A stretch of 64,000 nt of DNA from Streptomyces microflavus (GCF_014650075.1 NZ_BMUG01000001.1:1006710-1070709); one strand, 5' to 3'. Counted from the stretch's first letter, positions 1 to 8,765 are shown. The notes: a model not told the origin generated them from the sequence alone. Program-made: numbers and translations.

Positions 1-449
1 ACGGCCGCGACGACGGCCCCGAGCGCCCCGTGCGCCCAGCCCTCCCCGTACAGCTCGAAGAGGACCGCGACCTGGGCCAGCAGGACCAGCAGGAGCGTGA
101 TGACACCGAACGGCCCAATGTCGGACTGCTTCATGATCCGCAGCGCGTCCTCGGCCGGTTTTCCGCTGCCGAGGCCGTCCGCCGTGTCGGCGAGGCCGTC
201 CAGGTGCAGCCCCCGGGTGAGGGCGGCGGGCACCGCGGCGGAGGCGACCGCCGCGAGCAGCGGTCCCGAACCGGCCAGCAGGGACAGCGAGCCGAGGGCG
301 GCGGCGAGCAGGCCGACGACGAGCCCGGCGAGCGGGGCGCAGAGCATCCCGGAGCGGGCGGTCGCGCGGTCCCAGCGGGTCACGCGGACGGGCAGCACGG
401 TCAGGGTGCCGAAGGCGAAACGGAGGCCGTGGCTGTTCAGGGAGGTCAC
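1..449 (-). CDS. cobS: Adenosylcobinamide-GDP ribazoletransferase (cobalamin synthase), 3' end outside window
   Basis: Joins adenosylcobinamide-GDP to alpha-ribazole (or its phosphate), the last assembly step of cobalamin, in the membrane. About 149 codons are visible, from a GTG start (447-449) to the window edge. The family signature HLDGLADTADG is at residues 82-92 and the downstream KQSDIGPFG stretch at 107-115. Several hydrophobic helices (about 36-60, 62-78, 113-130) fit the multi-pass CobS fold. cobT and cobU lie 3.4-6 kb away on the same strand, with unrelated membrane genes between. The C-terminal part cannot be judged. Confidence 0.93.
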   Translation of the reverse strand, partial: MTSLNSHGLRFAFGTLTVLPVRVTRWDRATARSGMLCAPLAGLVVGLLAAALGSLSLLAGSGPLLAAVASAAVPAALTRGLHLDGLADTADGLGSGKPAEDALRIMKQSDIGPFGVITLLLVLLAQVAVLFELYGEGWAHGALGAVVAA

Positions 450-537
450 CGCGGGCAGGTTAGCCGCTCCCGTGCGCGGATAGATTGGCTGAAACGTCAG
501 AAAAGCCGCAAGGCTGTGCAGATCGGGAGCGGGTGGC

Positions 538-1302
538 ATGGGTAACTGGTGGCACACCAACATCGTCGAGCCGGGCAAGCTCCCCCTGCTCCTCGCGCTG
601 GCCGCCTTCGTGCTGACCTTCGCCATCACCCGCACCATCACGCGGATGATCCGCGCGGGGAAGGGCCCGTTCCGCAACATCACCCCGGGCGGGGTGCACA
701 TCCACCACGTGGTGCCCGGGGTCGTGCTGACCGTGATCGGCGGCTTCGGCGCGGTGGCCGCCGGGCGGCAGGGGATCGCCGCCGGGGTCTGCGCGGTGAT
801 CTTCGGGGTCGGGGCCGGTCTGGTGCTGGACGAGTTCGCGCTGATCCTGCATCTGGACGATGTGTACTGGACCGAGGAGGGCCGCCAGAGCGTGGAGGTC
901 GTCGTCCTGACCGTCTCCCTGGTGGTGCTGGTCCTGGCGGGGTTCTCGCCGCTCGGCGTCGACGACGTGGACGACGAGGAGCAGCAGAGCAGGCTCGGCG
1001 TCATCGCCTCGTACGCCGTCAACTTCTGCTTCGTCCTGATCGCGCTGTTCAAGGGCAAGACCCGGATGGCGGTGCTGGGCACCCTCGTCCCGTTCGTCGC
1101 GCTGATCGGCGCCCTGCGCCTGGCCCGCCCCACCTCGCCCTGGGCCAAGCGCTTCTACCGCAACCGCCATCGCGCCCGCTCCAGGGCGGTGCTGCGCGCC
1201 TACCACCACGATGTGCGCTGGGCGGGCCCGCGCCGGAAGTTTCAGGACCTCATCGGCGGCGCCCCGGACCGGGTCCCGCTGCCGCCCTCCCGCAAGCCCT
1301 GA
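538..1302 (+). CDS. Conserved integral membrane protein, function unknown
   Basis: A 254-residue protein with about six hydrophobic segments (roughly 14-34, 55-75, 80-100, 118-138, 153-172, 176-194) and a basic, cytosolic-looking tail rich in Arg/His after 200. A histidine cluster (GVHIHHVVPG, about 52-61) and an acidic loop (DDVDDEEQQ) stand out. ATG at 538 follows GGGAGCGGGTGGC, and a TAGATT -10-like hexamer lies at 481-486. The last 61 nt overlap the convergent rhomboid-like gene. I do not recognise a family with known activity. Confidence 0.8.
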   Translation: MGNWWHTNIVEPGKLPLLLALAAFVLTFAITRTITRMIRAGKGPFRNITPGGVHIHHVVPGVVLTVIGGFGAVAAGRQGIAAGVCAVIFGVGAGLVLDEFALILHLDDVYWTEEGRQSVEVVVLTVSLVVLVLAGFSPLGVDDVDDEEQQSRLGVIASYAVNFCFVLIALFKGKTRMAVLGTLVPFVALIGALRLARPTSPWAKRFYRNRHRARSRAVLRAYHHDVRWAGPRRKFQDLIGGAPDRVPLPPSRKP

Positions 1303-1973
1303 CCTCGCCCCTCCCGCCGCCGCCCGAGCCACTCCCGTACGGCACACACCACCAGCACGGCGGCGATGGAGGCCAGATGCTCCCGGCCCGCCAGGTTGTC
1401 CTTGACGAGGACCTCCACCACCATCGCGACGACCACCAGGGCCCCGGTGAACCAGGCCCGGTAGGCGTGGCACACGTAGACCGCGAGCCCCACCACCGCC
1501 GCCGAGGGGCCGGTGTCCACCACCTGCGCGTCCGAGGCGGGCAGCCCGAGGAACGCGTCCGGGCCGAGCGCGATGCCGACCCGGGCGTACAGCGTCCCCG
1601 CCAGCGTGGCGACGTACGCGATCGCGAGCGTGCGCCACCGCCCCAGGCACACCTCCGCGATGCCGAACACCAGCAGGATCTGCGCCAGCGCACCCCACAC
1701 CGGCAGGTCGAGCGCGGGCACGAACAGCGACAGCGGGGTACGCAGCAGGGCGAGCCACACCGGGTCCTCGGCCCGCACCGCCCCCAGGTCCTGCACCGGC
1801 CCGTAGCCCCACGCCTGGTTCTGCACCACCTGGACGGCCGCGGTCAGCGCCACCGCCGCCCACGTCAGCGCGAGCGCCCGGACGCCGTGGTCGTGGAGCC
1901 CGTTCCGTACGGTGGTGACGAGCGGGCCCCACTCCCGCCGCGCGGCCCGGCGCAGCGCCGGGAGGCGGCTCAT
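1242..1973 (-). CDS. Rhomboid-like integral membrane protein
   Basis: A 243-residue multi-pass protein resembling the actinobacterial rhomboid-like family. A GPSA motif with serine (TGPSAAVVGLAVY) and a later HLAS helix (REHLASIAAVL) sit where active rhomboids carry GxSG and the catalytic His. The motif deviates, so protease activity is uncertain. Its ATG overlaps the stop of the upstream lysyltransferase-like gene as ATGA (1970-1973), so the two are probably translationally coupled. The 3' end overlaps the convergent gene by 61 nt. Confidence 0.75.
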   Translation of the reverse strand: MSRLPALRRAARREWGPLVTTVRNGLHDHGVRALALTWAAVALTAAVQVVQNQAWGYGPVQDLGAVRAEDPVWLALLRTPLSLFVPALDLPVWGALAQILLVFGIAEVCLGRWRTLAIAYVATLAGTLYARVGIALGPDAFLGLPASDAQVVDTGPSAAVVGLAVYVCHAYRAWFTGALVVVAMVVEVLVKDNLAGREHLASIAAVLVVCAVREWLGRRREGRGQGLREGGSGTRSGAPPMRS

Positions 1974-3757
1974 CTATGTGCGCCGAGACGCGCGCGGTGC
2001 AGCCACTTCGGCAGCCCCGGCGCTTCCAGGAACCCTTCGGCGCGGCCCGCCGCGATGGAGATGCGCGCCAGGTCGGCGCTCTTCTCGAACAGCATGAAAC
2101 GTGGCTCCCAGATCGGTCGGTACTTGGCGTTGGCCCGGTAGAGCGACTCGATCTGCCACCAGCGCGAGAAGAAGCTCAGCAGCGCACGCCACAGCCTCAG
2201 CACCGGTCCCGCGCCGAGCCGCGATCCCCTCTCGAAGACGGACCGGAACATGGCGAAGTTGAGCGAGACCTGAGTGATCCCGATCTCGCCGGAGCGCTGG
2301 AGGAGCTGGATGACCATGAACTCCATGAGGCCGTTCTCCGCCTCCCGGTCACGGCGCATCAGGTCCAGGGAGAGGCCGTGGGGGCCCCAGGGGACGAAGC
2401 TGAGGACCGCACGGAGTCCGCCGGGTGCCCCGGCCGCGTTCCCGGCCGCGTTCCGGCACTCCAGCATCACGCACTGCCCGTCCGCCGGGTCGCCGAGCCG
2501 GCCGAGCGCCATGGAGAAGCCGCGCTCGGTCTCCCCGTCGCGCCAGTCGTCGGCGCGCCGGACCAGCTCGGCCATCTCGGCCTCGGGGATGTCCGCGTGG
2601 CGCCGGATCGTCACCTCGTAGCCGGCGCGCTTGACCCGGTTGTAGGCCTGGCGCACCCCGCGCATCGCCCGTCCGTCGAGTGTGAAGTCCGCCGTCTCTA
2701 CGATCGCCTCGTCACCCAGCTCCAACGCGTCCATGCCGTGCCGGGCGTAGACCGTGCCCGCCTCCTCGCTCGCACCCATCACGGCCGGGATCCAGCCGTG
2801 CTCCCGGGCCTCCGCCAGCCACGGCTCGATCGCGCCCGGCCAGGCCTCCGGGTCACCGATCGGGTCGCCGGAGGCGAGGGAGACCCCGCCGACCACCCGG
2901 TAGACGACGGCGGCCTTCCCGGTCGGCGACCACACGGCGCTCTTCTCCCGGCGCAGCGCGAAGTAGCCGAGCGAGTCCCGGTCGCCGTGCTTGTCCAGCA
3001 GGGCGCGGAGCTTCGCCTCGTCCTCGGGGGTGAGCGCGTCGACGGCCCGGCGGGAGCGGAACGCGGCGTACACGACGGCGATCAGCAGCAGCGTCGAGAG
3101 GATGTTGATGACGACGTTGACCCAGCCCGGGGTGGTGATCCCGGGGAAGCGTGAGTCGTCGGCGGCGACCGAGACCAGCCGCAGCGCCCCGTAGCGCCAG
3201 CGGTCCAGGAAGGTGGAGCGGTAGTCGTCGTGGGCGGTGTTGGTGACGGTGACCAGGGCTGTCGCGACCAGCGAGGTGACCAGCAGCCCCACCACGGCGA
3301 CCAGGGCCGCCAGTCTGGGGTTGGAGCGGTCGCCCTTGGCGTAGAACTCCCGCCGTCCCAGCAGCAGGGCTACGACGAAGGCGGCCGTCAGCGCCAGCGA
3401 GACCCAGTTCTGGGCGTGCTGCCGGATCTCCGCGAAGAAGAACGCGAGGACCAGCGCGATCAGGACGAGCCCGCCCAGGACCAGGTTCACGATCCACGCG
3501 GCCCGCTTGCGCCGCCGCATCGTGACCGCCAGGAACAGGGCGATCACCCCGGAGGAGAAACCCGCGGTGAGCAGGTAGGGCGTGAAGTAGTTCTCGGTGT
3601 TGTGGCGCCGCAGGTCCTGGCCGAGGGTGACCCAGACCGCGCTCAGGAAATTGATGAACGAGACGACGCGCAGGTACCAGATGGCGAACGTGGCGCTGCG
3701 CCGGGACCGGACGGTGCTGCGCCGGGCTGTCTCTTCGGCCGATCGAACCTCTCCCAT
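1970..3757 (-). CDS. Phosphatidylglycerol lysyltransferase-like membrane protein (DUF2156)
   Basis: A 595-residue protein. The N-terminal half (to about 250) has six or seven membrane helices; the C-terminal half (about 265-570) is a DUF2156/GNAT-like aminoacyl-phosphatidylglycerol synthase domain as in MprF and LysX, with blocks GVSLASGDPIG, RQAYNRVKRAGY and LSLDLMRRDREAENGLMEF. Members move lysine or another amino acid from tRNA to phosphatidylglycerol and lower membrane negative charge. No lysyl-tRNA synthetase domain is fused, unlike LysX. Start ATG 3755-3757 lacks a Shine-Dalgarno site but sits 8 nt after a TATGAT hexamer (3766-3771), suggesting a leaderless mRNA. The rhomboid-like gene follows with a 4-nt overlap. 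The transferred amino acid is not predictable. Confidence 0.85.
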   Translation of the reverse strand: MGEVRSAEETARRSTVRSRRSATFAIWYLRVVSFINFLSAVWVTLGQDLRRHNTENYFTPYLLTAGFSSGVIALFLAVTMRRRKRAAWIVNLVLGGLVLIALVLAFFFAEIRQHAQNWVSLALTAAFVVALLLGRREFYAKGDRSNPRLAALVAVVGLLVTSLVATALVTVTNTAHDDYRSTFLDRWRYGALRLVSVAADDSRFPGITTPGWVNVVINILSTLLLIAVVYAAFRSRRAVDALTPEDEAKLRALLDKHGDRDSLGYFALRREKSAVWSPTGKAAVVYRVVGGVSLASGDPIGDPEAWPGAIEPWLAEAREHGWIPAVMGASEEAGTVYARHGMDALELGDEAIVETADFTLDGRAMRGVRQAYNRVKRAGYEVTIRRHADIPEAEMAELVRRADDWRDGETERGFSMALGRLGDPADGQCVMLECRNAAGNAAGAPGGLRAVLSFVPWGPHGLSLDLMRRDREAENGLMEFMVIQLLQRSGEIGITQVSLNFAMFRSVFERGSRLGAGPVLRLWRALLSFFSRWWQIESLYRANAKYRPIWEPRFMLFEKSADLARISIAAGRAEGFLEAPGLPKWLHRARLGAHR

Positions 3758-3765
3758 GAGAGGTG

Positions 3766-3771
3766 ATCATA
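3766..3771 (-). promoter_or_regulatory. Candidate -10 box for the lysyltransferase-like gene
   Basis: TATGAT on the minus strand, 8 nt before the ATG. Close to the vegetative sigma consensus; implies transcription starting at or beside the start codon. Confidence 0.45.
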
Positions 3772-3837
3772 TGGTGCATTACGGACATGGGGGCGGCGGG
3801 CGTGAACCGTGGTCCCGCATCGCCCCCCCCCGGCCGC

Positions 3838-4953
3838 TCAGGTCGCGTCGAGGGCCTTCACGTCGGCCTCGGTCTCGTCCTCGGTGGCGGTCTCCGCCTC
3901 GTCCTCGGCCGCCACCGGCGTACGCTCCGGCAGCTCCGCCGCGAGCGCGGCCGCCGCCTGCACCAGCGGCAGGGCCAGCAGCGCACCGGCCCCCTCGCCC
4001 ACCGTGACCCCGTGGTCCAGCAGCGGGGTCAGCGCCATCCGGTCCAGCGCCTTCGCCTGCGCGGGCTCCCCGCTGACCTGCCCGGCCAGCCACCAGTCCG
4101 GCGCCCGGAACGCCGCCCGCTGCGCCACCAGCGCACAGGCCGCCGCGACGACCCCGTCCAGGATCACCGGCATCCGGCGCACCGCCGACTGCAGCAGGAA
4201 CCCCGTCATCGCGGCCAGATCGGCGCCGCCCACCGTGGCCAGCAGCTCCAGCTGGTCACCCAGCACGGGCCGGGCCCGGCGCAGCGCGTCCCGGATCGCC
4301 GCGCACTTGCGCATCCACGCCAGGTCGTCGATGCCCGCACCGCCGCGCCCGGTCACCACGGAGGCGTCCGTACCGCAGAGCGCCGCGACGAGGGTGGCCG
4401 CGGCAGTGGTCCCGCCGACGCTCAGGTCGCCGAGCACCACCAGATCGGTGCCGGAGTCGGCCTCCTCGTCGGCGATCGCCATGCCCAGCCGGACGGCCTG
4501 CTCGGCCTCCTCGGCGGTCAGGGCGTCCTCGATGTCGATGCGCCCCGAACCCCGCCGCACCCGGTGCCGTACGACGGACTCGGGCAGCAGCTCAAGGTCG
4601 CAGTCGATCCCCGCGTCCACGATCCGCACCGGCACCGAGAACCGCCGGGCCAGCACCGCCACCGGGCTCGCCCCGTCGAGGGCCGCCCGGACCAGCTCGT
4701 GGGTGCTGCCCGCCGCGCGCCCGGAGACGCCCAGCTCCGCCACCCCGTGGTCACCGGCGAAGAGCACCACCCGCGGCTGCCCGACGGCCTTGACCGGTAC
4801 GGACTGCTGCGCGGCGCTGAGCCACTCGCCCAGCTCGTCGAGCCGGCCCAGCGCCCCCGGCGGGACGGTCAGCCGCTCCCGCCGTTCCTCGGCGTCGCGC
4901 CGGACACCCCCGTCGGGGCGTTCGATCAGGTCGGAGAAGTCGTCCAGGTTCAC
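3838..4953 (-). CDS. cobT: Nicotinate-nucleotide--dimethylbenzimidazole phosphoribosyltransferase
   Basis: Makes alpha-ribazole 5'-phosphate from dimethylbenzimidazole and nicotinate mononucleotide for the lower ligand of cobalamin. The 371-residue protein has the family landmarks: FAGDHGV near 65-71, GGTTAAAT in the middle, and GEGAGA at 319-324 with the catalytic Glu at 320. The glycine-rich segment reads GDLSVGGTT rather than the GEMGIGNTT of enteric CobT. An acidic extension (about 345-371) follows the catalytic region. GTG start 4951-4953 has GAGG 9 nt upstream. Same strand as the cobU fusion, separated by about 240 nt that include a direct repeat. Confidence 0.93.
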   Translation of the reverse strand: MNLDDFSDLIERPDGGVRRDAEERRERLTVPPGALGRLDELGEWLSAAQQSVPVKAVGQPRVVLFAGDHGVAELGVSGRAAGSTHELVRAALDGASPVAVLARRFSVPVRIVDAGIDCDLELLPESVVRHRVRRGSGRIDIEDALTAEEAEQAVRLGMAIADEEADSGTDLVVLGDLSVGGTTAAATLVAALCGTDASVVTGRGGAGIDDLAWMRKCAAIRDALRRARPVLGDQLELLATVGGADLAAMTGFLLQSAVRRMPVILDGVVAAACALVAQRAAFRAPDWWLAGQVSGEPAQAKALDRMALTPLLDHGVTVGEGAGALLALPLVQAAAALAAELPERTPVAAEDEAETATEDETEADVKALDAT

Positions 4954-5071
4954 GGAGGTCTGCCTCGCGGGTCGTCACGTCGGGTTCCGGTCCGGGAACC
5001 CGGCGGCGGGTCCCTGCCGGGAACAGTACCGGTCGGCCCGGACGGACCGGGGCCCCGAGCACTGACGCCCC

Positions 5072-5197
5072 CTCACCCCGCAGCACTCCCACCCCGCAAC
5101 ATGACCAAGGCGGCTCGCCTCACCCCGCAGCGCGACCAGGGCGGCTTCCCTCACCCCGCAGCACTCCCACCCCCCGACACGACCAAGGCGGCTCGCC
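5072..5197. repeat. Imperfect direct repeats between cobU and cobT
   Basis: Three units share CTCACCCCGCAG followed by GACCAAGGCGGCT-like sequence: 5072-5119 (48 bp), 5120-5149 (shortened, 30 bp) and 5150-5197 (48 bp). Units 1 and 3 match at almost every position. The last unit abuts the stop codon of the cobU fusion gene. No coding sense was found; read as RNA from cobU they give GGCGAGCC-type short stems. Confidence 0.75.
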
Positions 5198-6400
5198 TCA
5201 CCCCCGTACGACCACCGCCTGCCCCGCCACCACCAGCAGCACCTCTTCGCACTCGGCCGCCACCGCCGCGTTCAGCCGTCCCAGCTCGTCCCGGAACCGC
5301 CTCCCCGCCGGGGTCGCCGGGACCACCCCGGAACCCACCTCGTTGGTCACCAGCACCACCTGGCGCCGGGTCCCGCGCACCGCACCCACCAGTTCCGCGA
5401 CCCGCGCCCGCAACGCCGTCTCGCCGCCCTCCCGCCACCGCACGTCCTCCCAGGCGTCCACCCGGTCCATCGCGTCGGTCAGCCACAGCGACAGGCAGTC
5501 GATCAGCAGCGGCGGCCCGTCCGCGCCCAGGAGCTCCCCGACCTCGCAGGTCTCCTCCGTCCGCCACGCGCCCGGCCTGCGCTCCCGGTGCAGCCCCACC
5601 CGGGCCGCCCACTCCGGGTCCCCTTCGCGCCGCCCGCCGGTCGCCACGTACACGACCTCCGGGAACGTCTCCAGCCGCTGTTCGGCCTCCAGCGACTTGC
5701 CCGACCGGGCGCCGCCCGTCACCAGCACCCGGCGCGGCACGTCCGGCACCACCGGGTACTCGCCGACCACCAGCGTCGTCCCGTCCGGCACCGCCCGCGC
5801 CCCGGCGGCCGCGAGGCGCCGCTCCAGTGCCGCGCCCGGCGGGGCGTCGTGGTCCAGGTGGACCGCGATCACCTCGGTGGCCGGACCCACCGCGCCGACC
5901 GCCCGCAGCCGCGCCACCGCGTCGGGCCGTCCGATCACATCGCAGACGACCAGGTCGTACGGCCGCTCCGCCCGCCCGTCGAGACCGGAGGGCGCGGCCC
6001 CGGGCGGCAGGTACAGCAGCCGCTCGCCGTCCGGGGAGCTCACCTCGTAACCGGTCCCCGGCGCGTCCATCGGCACCGCCCGCACCCGGTGCCCGCTGAT
6101 CAGCGTCAACACCTGGCCGTCCGGCACCCGCCCGGCCGGCGGCAGCGTGGGCGGCAGTTCGACGGCGGGCCCGTCGTGCGGATGGGTCAGCAGCACCTGG
6201 CGCACCGCGCCCAGCGAATGCCCGGCGCGGGCGGCCGCGAACACCGCTCCCGGGGTCAGGTCGAGGAGCAGCGCGTCGTCGACCAGCAGGGCCGTCGCGG
6301 CCCGCGCCCACGGGCCGCGGGCCGTCGCACAGGCCGCACAGGGGCAGGAAGGGCGGGGCAGCCCGTCGGGGGCTCCGGTGCCGAGCAGAGTGAGTTCCAC
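5198..6400 (-). CDS. cobU: CobU/CobP adenosylcobinamide kinase/guanylyltransferase with N-terminal metallo-beta-lactamase-like domain
   Basis: A 400-residue fusion. Residues about 223-400 form a complete CobU: P-loop GGARSGKS (229-236), His271 in LHRERRPGAW matching the guanylylated His, LIDCLSLWL, and LVTNEVGSG. CobU phosphorylates adenosylcobinamide and then attaches GMP. Residues 1-215 look like a metallo-beta-lactamase fold (LGTGAPDG at 6-13, LTHPHDG at 71-77, AVHLDHD at 179-185), but the usual HxHxDH is broken and a Cys-rich CPCAAC lies at 19-24. GTG 6398-6400 has GGAGG 8 nt upstream. The N-terminal activity is unknown; the CobU part is secure. Confidence 0.9.
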   Translation of the reverse strand: MELTLLGTGAPDGLPRPSCPCAACATARGPWARAATALLVDDALLLDLTPGAVFAAARAGHSLGAVRQVLLTHPHDGPAVELPPTLPPAGRVPDGQVLTLISGHRVRAVPMDAPGTGYEVSSPDGERLLYLPPGAAPSGLDGRAERPYDLVVCDVIGRPDAVARLRAVGAVGPATEVIAVHLDHDAPPGAALERRLAAAGARAVPDGTTLVVGEYPVVPDVPRRVLVTGGARSGKSLEAEQRLETFPEVVYVATGGRREGDPEWAARVGLHRERRPGAWRTEETCEVGELLGADGPPLLIDCLSLWLTDAMDRVDAWEDVRWREGGETALRARVAELVGAVRGTRRQVVLVTNEVGSGVVPATPAGRRFRDELGRLNAAVAAECEEVLLVVAGQAVVVRG

Positions 6401-6478
6401 ACCTTGATCCTCCCGCGTCCCCCCGCGCGGTGCGCGCCCGGCTAGGCTTCGGGCAGCAACGTGACCCAGGAGGCGGAC

Positions 6479-6688
6479 ATGGCGTGGACGTGGCGGTTCG
6501 AGAAGTCCGACGGTACGGAGACGGAGCCGGCCCTGCAGCCGGAGGAGTTCACCACCCAGGGCGACGCGGAGTCCTGGATCGGTGAGTACTGGAAGGAGCT
6601 CCTGGAGGGCGGTGCCGCCCAGGTGACGCTCTTCGAGGACGCGACCAAGATCTACGGCCCGATGAGCCTGCAGGCCGACGGCGCCTAG
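6479..6688 (+). CDS. Small conserved acidic protein, function unknown
   Basis: A 69-residue protein without membrane segments or metal motifs, rich in Trp and acidic residues (MAWTWRFEKSDG start, SWIGEYWKELLEGG centre). The start was set at ATG 6479 because a perfect AGGAGG (6468-6473) lies 5 nt upstream. A TAGGCT -10-like box is at 6443-6448. It is a single-gene unit closed by the hairpin at 6696-6742. It resembles small hypothetical proteins common in Streptomyces; no function is proposed. Confidence 0.75.
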   Translation: MAWTWRFEKSDGTETEPALQPEEFTTQGDAESWIGEYWKELLEGGAAQVTLFEDATKIYGPMSLQADGA

Positions 6689-6695
6689 GACGAAG

Positions 6696-6742
6696 AAGGA
6701 GGGCGGGCGGTACGGGGACTCCCCGTACCGCCCGCCCTCCTT
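6696..6742. terminator. Bidirectional hairpin terminator
   Basis: Perfect 22-bp stem with a 3-nt loop (act) between the convergent 69-residue protein gene and the HtrA-like gene. The upper part is GC-rich, with AAGG/CCTT ends giving a short U run either way. Confidence 0.85.
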
Positions 6743-6757
6743 TGGCCTCCGGGCCCC

Positions 6758-7849
6758 TCAGATCTCCCCGAGCGTGACCTCGGCCGTCCTGCTGTCGTCG
6801 TCCCGCGTGTACGTCACGGTCACCTTGTCGCCCGGCTTGTCGCTCGCCAGGGCCTCGGAGAGCGAGGTGATGGTGGTGACCCCGGTGTCGTCGATCTTCG
6901 TGATGATGTCCCCGGCCCGCAGCCCGGCCTCGTCGGCCGCGCCGCCCTCCTCGACGCTCACCAGCGCCACCCCGGCCGGCCGGTAGGAGTCGTCGACGAC
7001 CGTACGGCCGGTGATGTTCAGTGCCGCCCGCCCCGAGTCGGTGACCCGGCCGTCCTTGATGATCTGGCCGGCGACCGTCCTCACCATCGAGACGGGGATC
7101 GCGAAGCCGATGCCCGGCGCCGCGCTGTCCCCCATCTGCGGGTCCGTCGCCGCGAGGGTCGGGATGCCGATCACCTCGCTGTCGAGGTTGACCAGCGCCC
7201 CGCCGCTGTTGCCCGGGTTGATGGCCGCGGAGGTCTGCACCATGTTGGCGATCGTCGCGCCCGTACCGCCGCCGGCCCGGCTCTCGCTGACGGTGCGGCC
7301 GAGCGCCGAGACGATGCCCTGCGTGACGCTGCTGGAGAGGCCGAGCGGCGAGCCCATCGCCATCACGATCTGCCCCACCTCGACCTTCTCCGCGTCGCCG
7401 AACTTCGCGGGCTTCAGTCCGTCGGGCACCTCGTCCAGCTTGATCACGGCCAGGTCCTGCTCCGGGTAGGAGGAGACCAGCGAGGCGTTGAGCACGGCCT
7501 CCCCGGTGGCGACGGTGACCTTGAACTTCTTCTCGTCGCCGATCACATGGGCGTTGGTGACGATATGACCCTTGTCGTCGTAGACGATCCCGGAACCGAG
7601 GCTGTCCGACGCGTCGATCTGCACCACCGAGGGCAGCACATCGTTGATGACGGCCTGGTAGGCGCTCTGGAGATCGGTGGTGGCACGGGTCGCGGAGCCC
7701 TGGGCCGTACCGGAGGGGCTGGCCTCCGGGGCGGGCGCCGCCGCCGGGTTCGCGTCGGAGCAGCCGGCCGCCAGGGCGAGCGCACAGGCACCCGCGGACA
7801 GGGGGAGCAGCAGGCGCCGCACGGAGCGGCGGGAGGGGGAAGCGTCCAT
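6758..7849 (-). CDS. HtrA/DegP-like secreted serine protease lipoprotein with PDZ domain
   Basis: A 363-residue trypsin-like protease predicted to be a lipoprotein outside the membrane. The basic N-terminus and lipobox LAAGC put the lipidated Cys at 30. The triad is visible: His101 (TNAH), Asp132 (QDLAVI) and Ser215 (NPGNSGGA). Residues about 270-355 are one PDZ domain (GLRAGDIITKIDD). Members degrade or chaperone misfolded envelope proteins. The start was set at ATG 7847-7849, which gives a normal signal peptide; longer frames add a non-signal Arg/Tyr-rich stretch. No good ribosome site is seen. Confidence 0.9.
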   Translation of the reverse strand: MDASPSRRSVRRLLLPLSAGACALALAAGCSDANPAAAPAPEASPSGTAQGSATRATTDLQSAYQAVINDVLPSVVQIDASDSLGSGIVYDDKGHIVTNAHVIGDEKKFKVTVATGEAVLNASLVSSYPEQDLAVIKLDEVPDGLKPAKFGDAEKVEVGQIVMAMGSPLGLSSSVTQGIVSALGRTVSESRAGGGTGATIANMVQTSAAINPGNSGGALVNLDSEVIGIPTLAATDPQMGDSAAPGIGFAIPVSMVRTVAGQIIKDGRVTDSGRAALNITGRTVVDDSYRPAGVALVSVEEGGAADEAGLRAGDIITKIDDTGVTTITSLSEALASDKPGDKVTVTYTRDDDSRTAEVTLGEI

Positions 7850-7983
7850 ATCCGGAGTCTGGTGCCACCACCCTTTCGGGTGCCTGTACTGATGGGCCGA
7901 ACGAGGGCCCGACCAGGGCCCCACCTGTACGTACGACACGTACGACGTCCGGCGGTACGCACGGCACGGACGTTGCCCGGCTG

Positions 7984-8715
7984 CTAGCCGCGCACCCCGC
8001 ACAGATGCAGCAGTGCCGCGACGGAGCGGTACGGATCGGTCCGCCCCGCCCGGTCCTCCAAGGTCAGCACCCGCTCCAGCTCCTCGGCGGGCAGCTCGGT
8101 CCCGTCGGCCACGTTGTCCGTGAAGACCCGCACGCCGTACCAGGCGTGCAGCGGGGCGGCGATCCCGGCCAGGGTGGCCCGCAGCGCTTCGAGCCGGTCG
8201 GCACGCACCGTCAGGCCGCGCCGGTCGGTGTACGTGGCGGTGTCGAAGGCCTCCAGGGCCGCACCGAAGTCACCGGTGAGCCCGGGGCGCATCGCGAGGG
8301 CGTCGGCGTTCCGTACGAGCAGGGAGAGCAGGCCGCCCGGCGCCAGCATCCGGGCCAGCCCGGCCAGCATCGGGTCGGGCTCCTCGACGTACATCAGGAC
8401 GCCGTGGCAGAGCACCACGTCGAAGCTGCCCGGCAGGAAGTGGACGCCGGTCTCCCGGCCCTCGCCCTCGATCAGCTTGACCCGCTCCCGGATGCCCTCG
8501 GGCTCGGTCGCCAGAGCCTCGCGGGCCGTACGCAGCAGCTCGGCGTCCGACTCCAGACCGGTCACCGAGTGACCGGCCCGCGCCAGGCGCAGCGCCTGGA
8601 CGCCCGAACCCATCCCGACGTCCAGGATGCGCAGCCGCTGACCGACCGGGAACCGCCCGGCTATCTGCTCGTCCAGCTGCCGGGCGACGAGCTCCTGGCG
8701 GACCGTGTCACGCAC
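7984..8715 (-). CDS. Class I SAM-dependent methyltransferase
   Basis: A 243-residue Rossmann methyltransferase. Motif I is ILDVGMGSG (30-38), then LESDAEL for the acidic ribose-binding residue, SFDVVLCHGVLMYVEEP for motif IV, and a MLAPGGLLSLLV strand. The substrate is not predictable, though the form resembles CmoA/UbiE-like small-molecule enzymes. GTG 8713-8715 was taken as start. A possible longer form begins with CTG at 8767-8769, overlapping the stop of the upstream DUF3043 gene and preceded by GGAGAG; this could be tested by N-terminal mapping. It follows DUF3043 on the same strand. Confidence 0.85.
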   Translation of the reverse strand: MRDTVRQELVARQLDEQIAGRFPVGQRLRILDVGMGSGVQALRLARAGHSVTGLESDAELLRTAREALATEPEGIRERVKLIEGEGRETGVHFLPGSFDVVLCHGVLMYVEEPDPMLAGLARMLAPGGLLSLLVRNADALAMRPGLTGDFGAALEAFDTATYTDRRGLTVRADRLEALRATLAGIAAPLHAWYGVRVFTDNVADGTELPAEELERVLTLEDRAGRTDPYRSVAALLHLCGVRG

Positions 8716-8765
8716 GCCGCCCGGGCTCGTCGTACAGACCCCGGTGGAGCCGGAGGTTTCCGTGC

